A DNA stretch of 64,000 nucleotides from Methylomonas montana (GCF_030490285.1 NZ_CP129884.1:1550001-1614000); one strand, 5' to 3'. Numbered from the stretch's first letter, positions 47,002-56,002 are shown. Notes: a model not told the origin generated them from the letters alone. Program-made: numbers and translations.

Positions 47002-48822
47002 ATGCAAATTTCACGGTTTGCCAAGCAGGTTGCTAAGCAGATGCCGACCACGGTATTAGTGACGGCTGCGGCCTTGTCGGTGTCGCCATCGGCACAAGCG
47101 AATAAAGAATTGGAACAGTTATCCAAGCAGAACACCAACTGGGTGATGCAGACCAAGGATTACGGTTCGACGCACTTTAGCGAAATGATCGACATCAATG
47201 CGAATAACGTCAAAAACCTGAAAGTGGCCTGGTCGTTTTCGACCGGCGTATTGAACGGTCACGAAGGCGGGCCACTGGTGGTCGACGGCATCATGTATGT
47301 GCATACCCCATATCCGAACAATGTGTTCGCGATCAGCCTGGACGAGCCGGACAAAATCCTGTGGCAATTCAAACCCAAACAAAACCCGGCGGCCCGCGCG
47401 GTGGCCTGTTGCGACGTGGTTAACCGTGGCTTGGCCTACGCGCCGGCCGGCAAGGATTATCCGGCGACCATTTTTCTGAATCAGCTGGACGGTCACGTAG
47501 TGGCGATTAACGCCAAGACCGGCGAACTGCTGTGGAAAATGGAAAACTCCGACATCGCGATGGGTTCGACTCTGACGGTCGCGCCGTTCGTCGTGAAAGA
47601 TAAAGTCATCGTCGGTACCTCCGGTGCCGAATTGGGGGTGCGCGGTTACGCCACTGCTTATAACGTCAAGGACGGTAAGCAAGCCTGGCGCGTTTATGCC
47701 ACCGGCCCCGACGAAGACATCAAATTGTCCAAGGACTTTAATAGCGCCAACCCGCATTACGGCCAGTTCGGTCTGGGCCTTAAAACCTGGGAAGGCGATG
47801 CCTGGAAAATCGGCGGCGGCACCAACTGGGGTTGGTATGCCTACGACAGCGACCTGGAAATGCTCTACTACGGTTCCGGCAACCCGGCGCCCTGGAACGA
47901 AACCATGCGCCCTGGCGACAATAAATGGACCATGACCATCTGGGGCCGCGACGTCAACACCGGCGAAGCCAAGTTCGGTTACCAAAAAACCCCGCACGAC
48001 GAATGGGACTATGCCGGCGTGAACTACATGGGTCTGTCCGAGCAAATGGTCGACGGCAAAAAAACCAAGCTGCTGACGCATCCGGATCGTAACGGTTTGG
48101 TCTACACGCTGAATCGTGAAAACGGTAGCCTGGTCAACGCGTTCAAAATCGACGACACCGTCAACTGGGTGAAAAAAGTCGATCTGAAAACCGGTCTGCC
48201 GATCCGCGATCCGGAATATTCCACACACATGGACCACCAGGCCACCGGCATCTGTCCGTCGGCGATGGGTTACCACAACCAGGGTATCGAGTCTTACGAC
48301 CCCAACAAGCAATTGTTCTTCATGGGCACCAATCATATCTGCATGGACTGGGAGCCCTTCATGTTGCCTTACCGCGCGGGTCAATTCTTCGTGGGTGCGA
48401 CTTTGAACATGTATCCAGGGCCTAAAGGCACCTTGGGTCAAGTCAAAGCGATGAATTCCGTCACCGGCAAAATGGAATGGGAAGTTCAGGAGAAATTCGC
48501 GGTTTGGGGCGGCACTATGGCCACCGCCGGCGACTTGGTGTTTTACGGCACGCTGGACGGCTACATCAAAGCTCGTCATTCCAAAACCGGCGAAGAGCTG
48601 TGGAAGTTCAAACTGCCTTCCGGCGTCATCGGTCATCCGATTACCTATAAACACGACAACAAGCAATATGTGGCGATTTATTACGGTGTCGGCGGCTGGC
48701 CCGGTGTCGGCCTGGTGTTCGACCTGGCCGATCCGACCGCCGGTCTGGGCGCGGTGGGTGCCTTCAAGGAACTGGCGCATTACACCCAAATGGGCGGCGG
48801 CGTGATGGTGTTCTCGCTGTAA
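47002..48822 (+). CDS. mxaF: methanol dehydrogenase large subunit MxaF (calcium, PQQ)
   Basis: This 606-residue periplasmic quinoprotein oxidises methanol to formaldehyde. It has a signal peptide (about residues 1-33), eight tryptophan-docking propeller repeats and the vicinal cysteines C136-C137. The metal and catalytic residues fall at the spacing known from the Methylobacterium enzyme: E210, N294 and D336. The residue two after D336 is Ala338 (DEWDYAG). Lanthanide XoxF enzymes have Asp there, so this is the calcium enzyme. The mxaJ, mxaG and mxaI genes follow, which confirms the call. A strong AGGAGG precedes the start. Confidence 0.97.
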   Translation: MQISRFAKQVAKQMPTTVLVTAAALSVSPSAQANKELEQLSKQNTNWVMQTKDYGSTHFSEMIDINANNVKNLKVAWSFSTGVLNGHEGGPLVVDGIMYVHTPYPNNVFAISLDEPDKILWQFKPKQNPAARAVACCDVVNRGLAYAPAGKDYPATIFLNQLDGHVVAINAKTGELLWKMENSDIAMGSTLTVAPFVVKDKVIVGTSGAELGVRGYATAYNVKDGKQAWRVYATGPDEDIKLSKDFNSANPHYGQFGLGLKTWEGDAWKIGGGTNWGWYAYDSDLEMLYYGSGNPAPWNETMRPGDNKWTMTIWGRDVNTGEAKFGYQKTPHDEWDYAGVNYMGLSEQMVDGKKTKLLTHPDRNGLVYTLNRENGSLVNAFKIDDTVNWVKKVDLKTGLPIRDPEYSTHMDHQATGICPSAMGYHNQGIESYDPNKQLFFMGTNHICMDWEPFMLPYRAGQFFVGATLNMYPGPKGTLGQVKAMNSVTGKMEWEVQEKFAVWGGTMATAGDLVFYGTLDGYIKARHSKTGEELWKFKLPSGVIGHPITYKHDNKQYVAIYYGVGGWPGVGLVFDLADPTAGLGAVGAFKELAHYTQMGGGVMVFSL

Positions 48823-48831
48823 TTCGCCGCA

Positions 48832-48930
48832 GCATTCCCACGCTAGAGCGTGGGAATGCATCCTGAACCGCTCTGCGGTTCGGGACGCTGGAGCGTCTGT
48901 GGTTCGGTTCCCACGCAGAGCATGGGAACC
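48832..48930. repeat. four tandem REP-like stem-loops between mxaF and mxaJ
   Basis: Stem 1 is GCATTCCCACGC (48832-48843) with GCGTGGGAATGC (48848-48859), perfect over 12 bp. Stem 2 is centred on GAACCGC/GCGGTTC (48865-48881). Stem 3 is GACGCT/AGCGTC (48884-48897). Stem 4 is GGTTCCCA/TGGGAACC (48906-48930). Similar TTCCCAC palindromes occur near 43050-43078. In the mRNA they could protect the mxaF part from 3' decay or cause partial termination. Confidence 0.75.
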
Positions 48931-48957
48931 ATATCCTAAGTTATTTGAAGAATTCTT

Positions 48958-49800
48958 ATGAAAGAAACGACACGCATTTTTACCGCTTTGGCGCTGGGCC
49001 TGGGTTTCGCCACGGCGCAAGCCGAGCAACCGACTCTTAAAGTCTGCACGGCCGAAAACGAGATGCCTTATTCCAATAAAAACGGTGAAGGTTTCGAAAA
49101 CAAGCTGGCGCGATATGTGGCTGATCAACTGGGCCGCAAGTTGGAAACCGTGACCTGGACCGATCCGCGTTATTTCATCCGCGATTATGTCGATAAAGGC
49201 TTGTGCGATGTGGTGATGGGCGTCGATCAGGGCGATCCGCGGCTATCGACGACTGCGCCTTACTATCGTTCCGGCTACGTATTTATCAGCCGCAGCGACG
49301 ACAATCTGGATTTGCAAAACTGGGATAGCGAAGCGCTGCGCAAAGCGCAACGGATTGCTTTCGTACCCGGTACGCCGGCGGAAACCATGCTGCGAGCGAT
49401 AGGCCGTTATAACGACATGTTCAATTACCAGCAGGAGTTGGTCGACTTCAAATCCAGACGCAATCAGTACATCAAGTACGAGAACGACAAGCTGGTTAAC
49501 GAAGTGGCGACCGGCAAGGCCGAGATAGCCGTGTTGTGGGGACCGGCGGCGGCGCGTTATGTCAAGGCCTCCGCTACGCCGTTGACGATGACCGTGATAC
49601 CCGACAACAACCAGCGCGCCGACGGCGAGAAAGTAGGCTTCCATTACAGCACTTCGATTGGGGTGCGTAACGGCGATACCGCTTTGCTGGCGCAGTTAAA
49701 CAAAATCATTAAAGACCAACAGAGCGAGATCGCGGAACTCCTGGAAGCGGATGGCATTCCGCTTCTGGATGAACCCGATACCGCTCTGTCCATGAACTAA
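48958..49800 (+). CDS. mxaJ: MxaJ, periplasmic solute-binding-like methanol dehydrogenase protein
   Basis: This 280-residue protein has a signal peptide (about residues 1-22) and the fold of extracellular solute-binding proteins family 3, with LKVCTAENEMPYSNKNGEGF at the mature N-terminus and VVMGVDQGDPRLSTTAPYYR in the middle. MxaJ is needed for active methanol dehydrogenase, probably as a chaperone or assembly factor. It lies between mxaF and mxaG as in other methylotrophs. Confidence 0.95.
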   Translation: MKETTRIFTALALGLGFATAQAEQPTLKVCTAENEMPYSNKNGEGFENKLARYVADQLGRKLETVTWTDPRYFIRDYVDKGLCDVVMGVDQGDPRLSTTAPYYRSGYVFISRSDDNLDLQNWDSEALRKAQRIAFVPGTPAETMLRAIGRYNDMFNYQQELVDFKSRRNQYIKYENDKLVNEVATGKAEIAVLWGPAAARYVKASATPLTMTVIPDNNQRADGEKVGFHYSTSIGVRNGDTALLAQLNKIIKDQQSEIAELLEADGIPLLDEPDTALSMN

Positions 49801-49816
49801 CAGGAAGCAATCAATA

Positions 49817-50293
49817 ATGAAATTTAAAACACTTTTGAGCGGCGCTGCGCTGACTCTGACAGTGATGGCCATCCCGACGGCGCAAGCCGATATTACCTTG
49901 CGTCATGCGTTGACCGGCGAAGTGCTGGACCTGAGTTTTGCCAAGAAAGGCGGGCATACCGATAAGTTTAAGCAATTCATGCAAACCGGGAAGAACCCCT
50001 ACAACAGTGACGGAGAAGCCATCAAGAAAGGCGAAAGCCTGTATATGACCGGCTGTTCCGGCTGCCACGGCCACGAAGCGGAAGGTAAGCTCGGGCCCGG
50101 TTTGGCGGACGATTACTGGACGTATCCCAGAAACTCCACAGACCAAGGTTTGTTCGAGCTGTTGTTCGGCGGCGCCAACGGCATGATGGGCCCGCAATAC
50201 GTCAACTTCAGCACTGACGACATGCTGCACATCATGGCTTTTATTCGGCATATCTACAAAGGCGATCCGAAGAAAGCCGATTGGTTGAAATAA
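49817..50293 (+). CDS. mxaG: cytochrome cL, electron acceptor of methanol dehydrogenase
   Basis: This 158-residue periplasmic protein has a signal peptide ending around AQA (residue 24) and one haem c site, CSGCH in TGCSGCHGHEAEGKLGPG. Cytochrome cL takes electrons from the reduced PQQ of MxaF. The Met ligand is probably in the GANGMMGPQYV segment near the C-terminal third. It is shorter than many cytochromes cL (170-190 residues). It follows mxaJ by 16 bases. Confidence 0.93.
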   Translation: MKFKTLLSGAALTLTVMAIPTAQADITLRHALTGEVLDLSFAKKGGHTDKFKQFMQTGKNPYNSDGEAIKKGESLYMTGCSGCHGHEAEGKLGPGLADDYWTYPRNSTDQGLFELLFGGANGMMGPQYVNFSTDDMLHIMAFIRHIYKGDPKKADWLK

Positions 50294-50310
50294 AACCTTC
50301 ACCCCAAATC

Positions 50311-50457
50311 CTCTCCCTGCGGAGACTGTCGTAAAAGGTAGGTTGGGCTGAATACAATGAAGCCCAACATTTTGATTTTGTTGGGCTTCGCTCTGCTCTG
50401 CCCAACCTACATTTACCTTTTACGATTGCCTTTTCCGGGAGAGGGTGGGGCGAGGGC
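50311..50457. repeat. MITE-like inverted repeat nested in another repeat, mxaG-mxaI spacer
   Basis: The core (50329-50425) begins TCGTAAAAGGTA and ends TACCTTTTACGA, exact inverse complements. Internal arms GGTTGGGC/GCCCAACC and GAAGCCCAACA/TGTTGGGCTTC-type follow, so it is an imperfect palindrome of about 97 bases. It is flanked by CCTCTCCCTGCGG and CCGGGAGAGGGTGGGG, which look like the halves of the CCCTCTCCC/GGGAGAGGG repeat at 6383. The MITE-like element therefore seems to have landed in an older repeat. No TIR-linked gene is present. Confidence 0.75.
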
Positions 50458-50488
50458 AAATTTAAATCTGATATATCAGGAGATCAAC

Positions 50489-50770
50489 ATGAACAGACTA
50501 GTAATGTTAGGCGCAGTATTGCTGGCTTTAGGGCTGTCCGGTGCGGCAAAAGCCTACGACGGCACCAAATGTAAGGAAGCAGGCAACTGCTGGGAGCCGA
50601 AACCGGGTTATCCGGCGCAAGTGGCCGGCAGCAAATACGATCCTAAACACGATCCGAACGAGCTGAACAAACAGGCGCAGTCGATCAAGGAAATGGAAGC
50701 GCGTAACGCCAAGCGTACTGAAGTGCTGGCGAAAACCGGCAAGTTCGTTTACGACGTAGAAGGCCAATAG
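50489..50770 (+). CDS. mxaI: methanol dehydrogenase small subunit MxaI
   Basis: This 93-residue precursor has a signal peptide (MNRLVMLGAVLLALGLSGAAKA) and the mature start YDGTKCKEAGNCWEPKPGYP, the hallmark of MxaI, with the two cysteines that form its disulfide. The small subunit wraps around MxaF in the calcium enzyme and is absent from XoxF enzymes. AGGAG precedes the ATG at 50489. A frame extending upstream to 50357 crosses a repeat and is not real. Confidence 0.97.
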   Translation: MNRLVMLGAVLLALGLSGAAKAYDGTKCKEAGNCWEPKPGYPAQVAGSKYDPKHDPNELNKQAQSIKEMEARNAKRTEVLAKTGKFVYDVEGQ

Positions 50771-50915
50771 CGATTTTGGTAGCTCAGGGTGCGCGTAGCG
50801 TTCCCTGGCAATTTTCCAGCAAATCGAACCCTTAGGACGCCGCCAGGGATGGCGGCAACCTTTTCGATAACAATTCAAGCTCATGCTCCAATTAATCAAC
50901 GGCGCTTAACTAGCC

Positions 50916-51935
50916 ATGACAAGTAAGCAAACTCTCAGCGACTGGCGCGCCAGTGCGTTGCAGTTGGAACAACAAATCAACCATGTCGTCGTCGGCCAAC
51001 AGGCGGCGGTGCGCAATCTTTTGATAGCGGTATTCGCCCGCGGCCATGTGTTATTGGAAGGCCAGGTCGGAGTCGGCAAAACCACCTTATTGAGAGCGAT
51101 CGCCCAAGGGCTGGGCGGCCAATACCAACGCATCGAAGGTACCATCGACCTGATGCCGGCCGATCTGATTTATTATACCTATCTGAACAGCGAGGGCCGG
51201 CCCTGCGTCGATCCCGGTCCCTTGTTAAAGCAGGGCGAACAGCTGTCGGTATTTTTCTTCAACGAAATCAATCGGGCCCGGCCGCAAGTACATTCGCTGT
51301 TATTGCGGGTGATGGCCGAGCGTAGCATAGGCGCGTTCAACCGCGAATATCGGATGCCGCATATCCAGGTGTTTGCCGACCGCAATCGGGTGGAAAAGGA
51401 AGAAACCTTCGAACTGCCGGCTGCCGCCCGCGACCGGTTTTTCATGGAAATCAATATCGACACGCCCAGCGACGACGCAGTGCTGGACGATTTGATGTTC
51501 AATCCGCGTTACCACGATGTCGATGCCTTAATCGGCGAAATGGTCGCCAGTCGGATTCCTTATTATCAGCTCAACGACTGGGCCGCCGCGATTCAGCAAA
51601 GCATCCAGCCGACACCGGCCTTACGCAAATATGCGCTGGACTTATGGAAAGCCAGCGCCGATCCGCGCGCCTTCGGCATCAAGTTAAACGATGTGGAAAT
51701 GGATCAATTGCTGCAGGCCGGCGCCAGTCCGCGCGGCATCAGCTATTTGATTCGCGCTGCCAAAGTCCGGGCCTGGCTGGAAAATCGTGACAGCCTGTTG
51801 CCGGAAGATTTGCAGGCGGTGTTCGCGGTGACCATGTCGCACCGGATATTTCTGAATCCGATGTACAGCTATCGCAAAGACGAACTGATTCCCACCCTGG
51901 TCGACAGCATACTCAACCAAATCGCCGCACCGTAA
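50916..51935 (+). CDS. mxaR: MxaR, MoxR-type AAA+ ATPase
   Basis: This 339-residue AAA+ ATPase has Walker A GQVGVGKTT (about residues 49-57), Walker B FFFNEINRA (about 109-117), and sensor and lid regions typical of the MoxR family. In methylotrophs MxaR acts with the DUF58 and von Willebrand proteins MxaS, MxaA, MxaC, MxaK and MxaL, probably as a chaperone machine that inserts calcium into methanol dehydrogenase. A 145-base gap separates it from mxaI, without a clear terminator. Confidence 0.92.
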   Translation: MTSKQTLSDWRASALQLEQQINHVVVGQQAAVRNLLIAVFARGHVLLEGQVGVGKTTLLRAIAQGLGGQYQRIEGTIDLMPADLIYYTYLNSEGRPCVDPGPLLKQGEQLSVFFFNEINRARPQVHSLLLRVMAERSIGAFNREYRMPHIQVFADRNRVEKEETFELPAAARDRFFMEINIDTPSDDAVLDDLMFNPRYHDVDALIGEMVASRIPYYQLNDWAAAIQQSIQPTPALRKYALDLWKASADPRAFGIKLNDVEMDQLLQAGASPRGISYLIRAAKVRAWLENRDSLLPEDLQAVFAVTMSHRIFLNPMYSYRKDELIPTLVDSILNQIAAP

Positions 51936-51940
51936 CACCC

Positions 51941-52567
51941 ATGACTATTAAAACGACTCTGCACGCTATGCTGCCGCATGCCGGCCTTGGCCATTTATTG
52001 GAAACCTATTTGACCTGGTCCGGCGTTGGCTTTATCTGCTCGTTTATTGCCAGTAGTCTGGATAAACATGCCGACGTGCCCTACGCCGCGTATTACACCA
52101 GCGCTCTGAACGATGCGGTGGGTTTTAAATTCTGGATTTTGTTGGCGGTGGTCGGCACCTTGCTGTTTTGCCTGAGCCTGCCGGTGTTATATCTATCGCT
52201 TCATTTTCCGGCCATGACGGAGTTTAGTCGGCGCTTGCGGCGGTTTACCTATACCTTTTTTCTGGTGGCCTTCGACGAGGGCGGATTGATGATAGGCATT
52301 TTGACCGCCAATTTTATCGATACCAGCGAGCGCATTTCACTGTTGGCTAACAAATCGTTTTTGTTTAGCGATGTCGGTTTTTTCACGATCCTGGCTTTAT
52401 GCCTGTTGAACTCCCTGCTGTGGCTGTTCGGCGAAGCCATCCATAGCCGCAATGGGCAAACTTACTCTGGCGTGGTAGCGTTACTGATGAAGGTGCCGCT
52501 GAAGTTTTCCATTCCGGGATACCTTGCCGTCACGGCCGTGCTGGCCAATTTGGTCGTTAGCCAATAA
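51941..52567 (+). CDS. multi-pass membrane protein between mxaR and mxaS
   Basis: This 208-residue membrane protein has about four helices: near residues 25-40, 62-85, 105-125 and 148-165, with a possible fifth near the C-terminus. I recognise no family. Its place, 5 bases after mxaR and 18 before mxaS, matches a gene sometimes named mxaP in gammaproteobacterial mxa clusters. It may help the MoxR/DUF58 machine at the membrane; this is an inference from context only. Confidence 0.75.
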   Translation: MTIKTTLHAMLPHAGLGHLLETYLTWSGVGFICSFIASSLDKHADVPYAAYYTSALNDAVGFKFWILLAVVGTLLFCLSLPVLYLSLHFPAMTEFSRRLRRFTYTFFLVAFDEGGLMIGILTANFIDTSERISLLANKSFLFSDVGFFTILALCLLNSLLWLFGEAIHSRNGQTYSGVVALLMKVPLKFSIPGYLAVTAVLANLVVSQ

Positions 52568-52585
52568 CAAAAGCACGCTAAGCCG

Positions 52586-53440
52586 ATGTCTGCCAATATC
52601 CAACCCTTCCAATACCGCCTGCCGCGCCCGGTAGTTGGGGTGTTTCCCGGCGCGCATCCCGGACAAATGGTCGGCAACGGCCAGTTGTTCAAGCGCCATG
52701 ACACCTTGATCGCACGACCGGATCCCAGACGCATCGATTTGCGCGCCAGCCTGCTTGACCCGTTCGGCAATTATCAAGTGCGGGTGCAACAGCAACACAG
52801 CGCAGTCGATGTGTTTTTGCTGGCCGATTTGTCGGCTTCCATGGGATTCGCCGGCAGCAACGACAAACGCCGTGCGCTGGCCGACATGCTGCTGTCGATT
52901 GCCGCTTCGGCCTTGGAGTACGGCGATAGTTTCGGCTTTATCGCGTGTAACCAGCAGGTTTTAACCGATTGCTATTTGCCCGCTGGTAAACACATGGGCC
53001 GAATTCAAGCCTTGGCCGAACGTCTGCAAAAGTTGGTATTGCAGCCAGGATCGGCCGGCTTACTGCAAGCTCAGCGCTATTTACCCAATCACCGGGCCTT
53101 GGTGTTTTTAGCGTCCGATTTTCATTTTCCGCTGCCGCAGTTGCAGGCCATTTTGCAAAGCCTGAGTCGTCACGATGTGATCCCGCTGGTGTTGTGGGAT
53201 CAAGCCGAATACAGCCGGTTGCCGGATTGGGGCTTGTTTCAACTCCAGGATATGGAAACCGGAAAACGCCGCACCTTGTGGTTGCGACCCGGTTTGAAGC
53301 GCACGATAGAACAGGCTTTTGCGCAGCGTTGCGGCCAATTGCAACACCAATTTCGAGCCTTTGGTTGCGAGCCGCTGTTTATCGAAAACGGCTACCGTTC
53401 CGAACAGCTAGCACGATATTTTTTAAAGAGGGCAGGGTAA
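52586..53440 (+). CDS. mxaS: MxaS, DUF58 family protein with VWA-type metal site
   Basis: This 284-residue cytoplasmic protein belongs to DUF58. The segment VFLLADLSASMGF carries D81, S83 and S85 of a MIDAS metal site, as in von Willebrand A domains. MxaS is required for methanol dehydrogenase maturation and is usually encoded just after mxaR. No signal or membrane segment is seen. Its TAA stop shares the last base with the mxaA ATG. Confidence 0.9.
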   Translation: MSANIQPFQYRLPRPVVGVFPGAHPGQMVGNGQLFKRHDTLIARPDPRRIDLRASLLDPFGNYQVRVQQQHSAVDVFLLADLSASMGFAGSNDKRRALADMLLSIAASALEYGDSFGFIACNQQVLTDCYLPAGKHMGRIQALAERLQKLVLQPGSAGLLQAQRYLPNHRALVFLASDFHFPLPQLQAILQSLSRHDVIPLVLWDQAEYSRLPDWGLFQLQDMETGKRRTLWLRPGLKRTIEQAFAQRCGQLQHQFRAFGCEPLFIENGYRSEQLARYFLKRAG

Positions 53441-54357
53441 TGCAGGCGCCGCAGCGGATTCGCTTCAGGTTGGCGTCGTTGATAATAACGATGCTGTTGG
53501 TTGCTTGTTCCGGCACGTCCAACCATGCGCTACGCGATTTTCAACTGCAAACGCCGCGGCCGTTTGGTTATGTGATCGGCGATACCATACGCCACCGCAT
53601 CTTGATCGAAACCCGCTCGGGCATGGAACTTCAACGCAGTAGTCTGCCCGCGCAAGGCCGACTCAATCGCTGGTTACAACTGAACGACGTCAGCGTCACA
53701 GAGCAGGGCGGCAGCGACGGCAATCACTATCAAATCGATCTGCTGTATCAGCAATTTTATGCGCCGCTGGAAGTCAAGGAATTGAGCATACCCGGTTTTA
53801 TGTTGCGTTTTCAGCAGCATGGGCAAACTCTGGAGCAGCCGGTCGCGGCTTGGGCGTTTACCGTGGCGCCATTGAGGGAGTTGGTGGTTAGGCAGGACCC
53901 ACACGGCGAGTACATGCGCCCGGACCAAGCGCCGCGGATGTTGGACGACTCGGCAATTGTCCGGCGCTTATGCGTGGCGCTGGCGGTGGCTCTAAGCATC
54001 GCTTTACGCTTGGTTTGGCTCTACGGGTATTTGCCCGGACTACCGCAACGCAGTGTATTTAAGCGTGCGCAGCGTAAGTTGCAAAATCTTGGCCTACAAC
54101 AATTGCCGGAAGCGCTTGCTGCGGTACATACGGCGTTTAACGGTTTGCACGGCAAGCCGGTGTTCTTGCATAAACTGGCCGAGTTTTATCAAAGCCACCC
54201 GGAATATCGCAGCATTGCAGATGAATTGGCCTGGTTTTTCGACTATTCCAACCGTTACTTCTTCGGCGAGGCTTCGGCTACCTTGCAAACAGCCGATCTG
54301 GAAAAAATCAAAACTCTATGCCTGCATTGCCGGGAAATCGAGCGGGGTAGCCGATGA
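53440..54357 (+). CDS. mxaA: MxaA, methanol dehydrogenase maturation lipoprotein
   Basis: This 305-residue protein has a signal peptide with lipobox (LLVACSG, about residue 21), a beta-rich periplasmic region, one membrane helix around residues 185-205, and a cytoplasmic C-terminal part. MxaA is known to be needed for calcium insertion into methanol dehydrogenase. The frame is open far upstream over mxaS, but only the ATG at 53440 gives a signal peptide; it overlaps mxaS by one base and mxaC by four. Confidence 0.9.
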   Translation: MQAPQRIRFRLASLIITMLLVACSGTSNHALRDFQLQTPRPFGYVIGDTIRHRILIETRSGMELQRSSLPAQGRLNRWLQLNDVSVTEQGGSDGNHYQIDLLYQQFYAPLEVKELSIPGFMLRFQQHGQTLEQPVAAWAFTVAPLRELVVRQDPHGEYMRPDQAPRMLDDSAIVRRLCVALAVALSIALRLVWLYGYLPGLPQRSVFKRAQRKLQNLGLQQLPEALAAVHTAFNGLHGKPVFLHKLAEFYQSHPEYRSIADELAWFFDYSNRYFFGEASATLQTADLEKIKTLCLHCREIERGSR

Positions 54358-55337
54358 ATTTGGGTTTGGAGTATCCGTGGGCTTTGGCTGGTCTATTGCT
54401 ATGCCTGTTACCTGTATTCAGGCTCGGCGCGGTTGCCAATCCTTATCCATGGCTGGCTATCCTGCCGCCAGACCCTTTATCGTTAGCCATCAGCGGTTTG
54501 ATCCGCTTGCTGGGTGTGCTGGCGATAGCCGGCTTAACCTTAGGCTTGGCCGGTGCGTATTTGCAAGAACAGCAACTGGAGCGTATTGGCCATGGCGCGC
54601 ATATCGTCATGCTGCTGGATCGCAGTAACAGCATGGACAACACCTTCGCCGGCAAGGCGCCGGAAACCCAGGGCGAGGAATCCAAAGCCAATGCCGCCCG
54701 GCACTTATTGAATGAGTTTGTGGATCGCCGCGAGCACGATTTGATCGGCATCGCCGAATACAGTACCTCGCCGCTATTCGTGCTGCCGCTAACCGAAAAT
54801 AAAGCCGCCATTCATGCCGCGATAGACGCCACCGCCTTGCCGGCCTTGGCCTATACCAACGTCAGCAAGGGCTTGAGCATGGCTTTGGAGTTTTTCGATA
54901 GCCAGCCGGTCACCGGCTCGCGGATTGTGTTGCTGGTGTCGGACGGCGCGGCGCTGATCGATCCCGACAGCGAAGCGGCCTTGCGGGAATTGTTCAAACA
55001 GCGGCAAGTCAGTTTGTATTGGGTGTTTTTGCGCACCGCCAACAGCCCCGGCTTGTTCGAAATCCCGGACGATCCGCGCGACGACAATGCCCAGGCCATG
55101 CCGGAGCGCTATCTGCATCTGTTTTTCAACAGTCTGCATATTCCGTACAAGGCTTACGAAGCCGAAACGCCCGGCGCCTTGCAACAGGCGGTGAACGACA
55201 TCAACCGCCTGGAAAACCGGCCCTTGCGTTATTTCGAGCGGATTCCCAAGCAGGATCTATCGACGCGCTGTTATGCCTGGGCTGCGGCCATGTTGCTGTT
55301 ATTGCTGGTCGTGAAACTCTGCGAGGCCAGACCGTGA
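54354..55337 (+). CDS. mxaC: MxaC, membrane von Willebrand A protein
   Basis: This 327-residue protein has two N-terminal membrane helices (about residues 5-25 and 45-70), a VWA domain with MIDAS D89, S91, S93 in IVMLLDRSNSMDNT, and a C-terminal helix (about 304-320). It resembles BatA-type proteins that work with MoxR ATPases. With MxaL it is expected to be the membrane part of the calcium-insertion machine. Confidence 0.9.
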   Translation: MNLGLEYPWALAGLLLCLLPVFRLGAVANPYPWLAILPPDPLSLAISGLIRLLGVLAIAGLTLGLAGAYLQEQQLERIGHGAHIVMLLDRSNSMDNTFAGKAPETQGEESKANAARHLLNEFVDRREHDLIGIAEYSTSPLFVLPLTENKAAIHAAIDATALPALAYTNVSKGLSMALEFFDSQPVTGSRIVLLVSDGAALIDPDSEAALRELFKQRQVSLYWVFLRTANSPGLFEIPDDPRDDNAQAMPERYLHLFFNSLHIPYKAYEAETPGALQQAVNDINRLENRPLRYFERIPKQDLSTRCYAWAAAMLLLLLVVKLCEARP

Positions 55338-55897
55338 TCCGCAAACTAAAACATTGGCTGCTATGGGCCACACTAGCGATAGCCATATTGGTGACGCTGA
55401 CGCAACTTCTGCAACTATACGGGCTTGCCGGCCAAAATCGGTTGATCGGACAGTTGCTGGCCGATAAGGATGTCGGCGCTGATGAATTGGCGACCTCGGC
55501 GCCGGAAGTGCGCATGGCCAGGTCTGTGTATCTCAGCCAACATAAGCGCTACGACGAAGCCTTGGCGACGCTGAACCTGTTATTGCAGCAATCCGGCACC
55601 GAGGCGCAAGCGCAAACCCGCTATAACCTGGGCAATTTGTATCTGCGGCAAGCCATGGAAAAAGCCCAGGCCGGCAATATCAACGAAGCGATGCCCTTGC
55701 TGGGTCTGGCCAAGCAAGCCTATCGCGAAGCCTTGATGTTGGATAGCGATTTTTGGGATGCCAAATATAATCTGGAAGTGGCGATGCGTTTGTTGCCGGA
55801 GATGGACAGAATTAGCAGCGGCGACGATAAAGACGATCTTAGCCAAAAGACTCAGCTGTGGACCACTTTGCCGGGCTTTCCGCGTGGTTTGCCCTAA
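55334..55897 (+). CDS. mxaK: MxaK, membrane-anchored tetratricopeptide-like protein
   Basis: This 187-residue protein has one N-terminal membrane helix (about residues 8-30), then helical pairs like TPR units: SVYLSQHKRYDEALATLNLL and ARYNLGNLYLRQAMEKAQ-type segments. The GTG at 55334 overlaps the mxaC stop; a longer frame upstream lies over mxaC. In other species MxaK is needed for methanol dehydrogenase activity, together with MxaA and MxaL. Confidence 0.88.
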   Translation: MIRKLKHWLLWATLAIAILVTLTQLLQLYGLAGQNRLIGQLLADKDVGADELATSAPEVRMARSVYLSQHKRYDEALATLNLLLQQSGTEAQAQTRYNLGNLYLRQAMEKAQAGNINEAMPLLGLAKQAYREALMLDSDFWDAKYNLEVAMRLLPEMDRISSGDDKDDLSQKTQLWTTLPGFPRGLP

Positions 55898-55902
55898 AAC
55901 GG

Positions 55903-55968
55903 GTAGGGTCGAATTGATTCGACCGCAGGCTTCGAACCAGCCAACAGGCCGAGTCAATTCGGCCCTAC
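55903..55968. repeat. small palindromic repeat between mxaK and mxaL
   Basis: GTAGGGTCGAATTGA (55903-55917) and TCAATTCGGCCCTAC (55954-55968) are imperfect inverse complements with two mismatches, forming the arms of a 66-base MITE-like or REP-like hairpin. It is the third repeat lying inside the mxa gene string. Confidence 0.6.
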
Positions 55969-56002
55969 AAGCGCCATTCTCCCAGACCTACGAGTTCCCT
56001 AA

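Noticed and set aside
47002..48822. Lanthanide-dependent XoxF methanol dehydrogenase
   Set aside because: The position two after the catalytic aspartate D336 is Ala338, not Asp, and mxaI and mxaG/J genes of the calcium enzyme follow.
47119..49128. A 669-codon open frame antisense to mxaF and mxaJ
   Set aside because: It mirrors the codon pattern of the strongly conserved mxaF gene, has no family features and no ribosome binding site; it is a GC-driven shadow.
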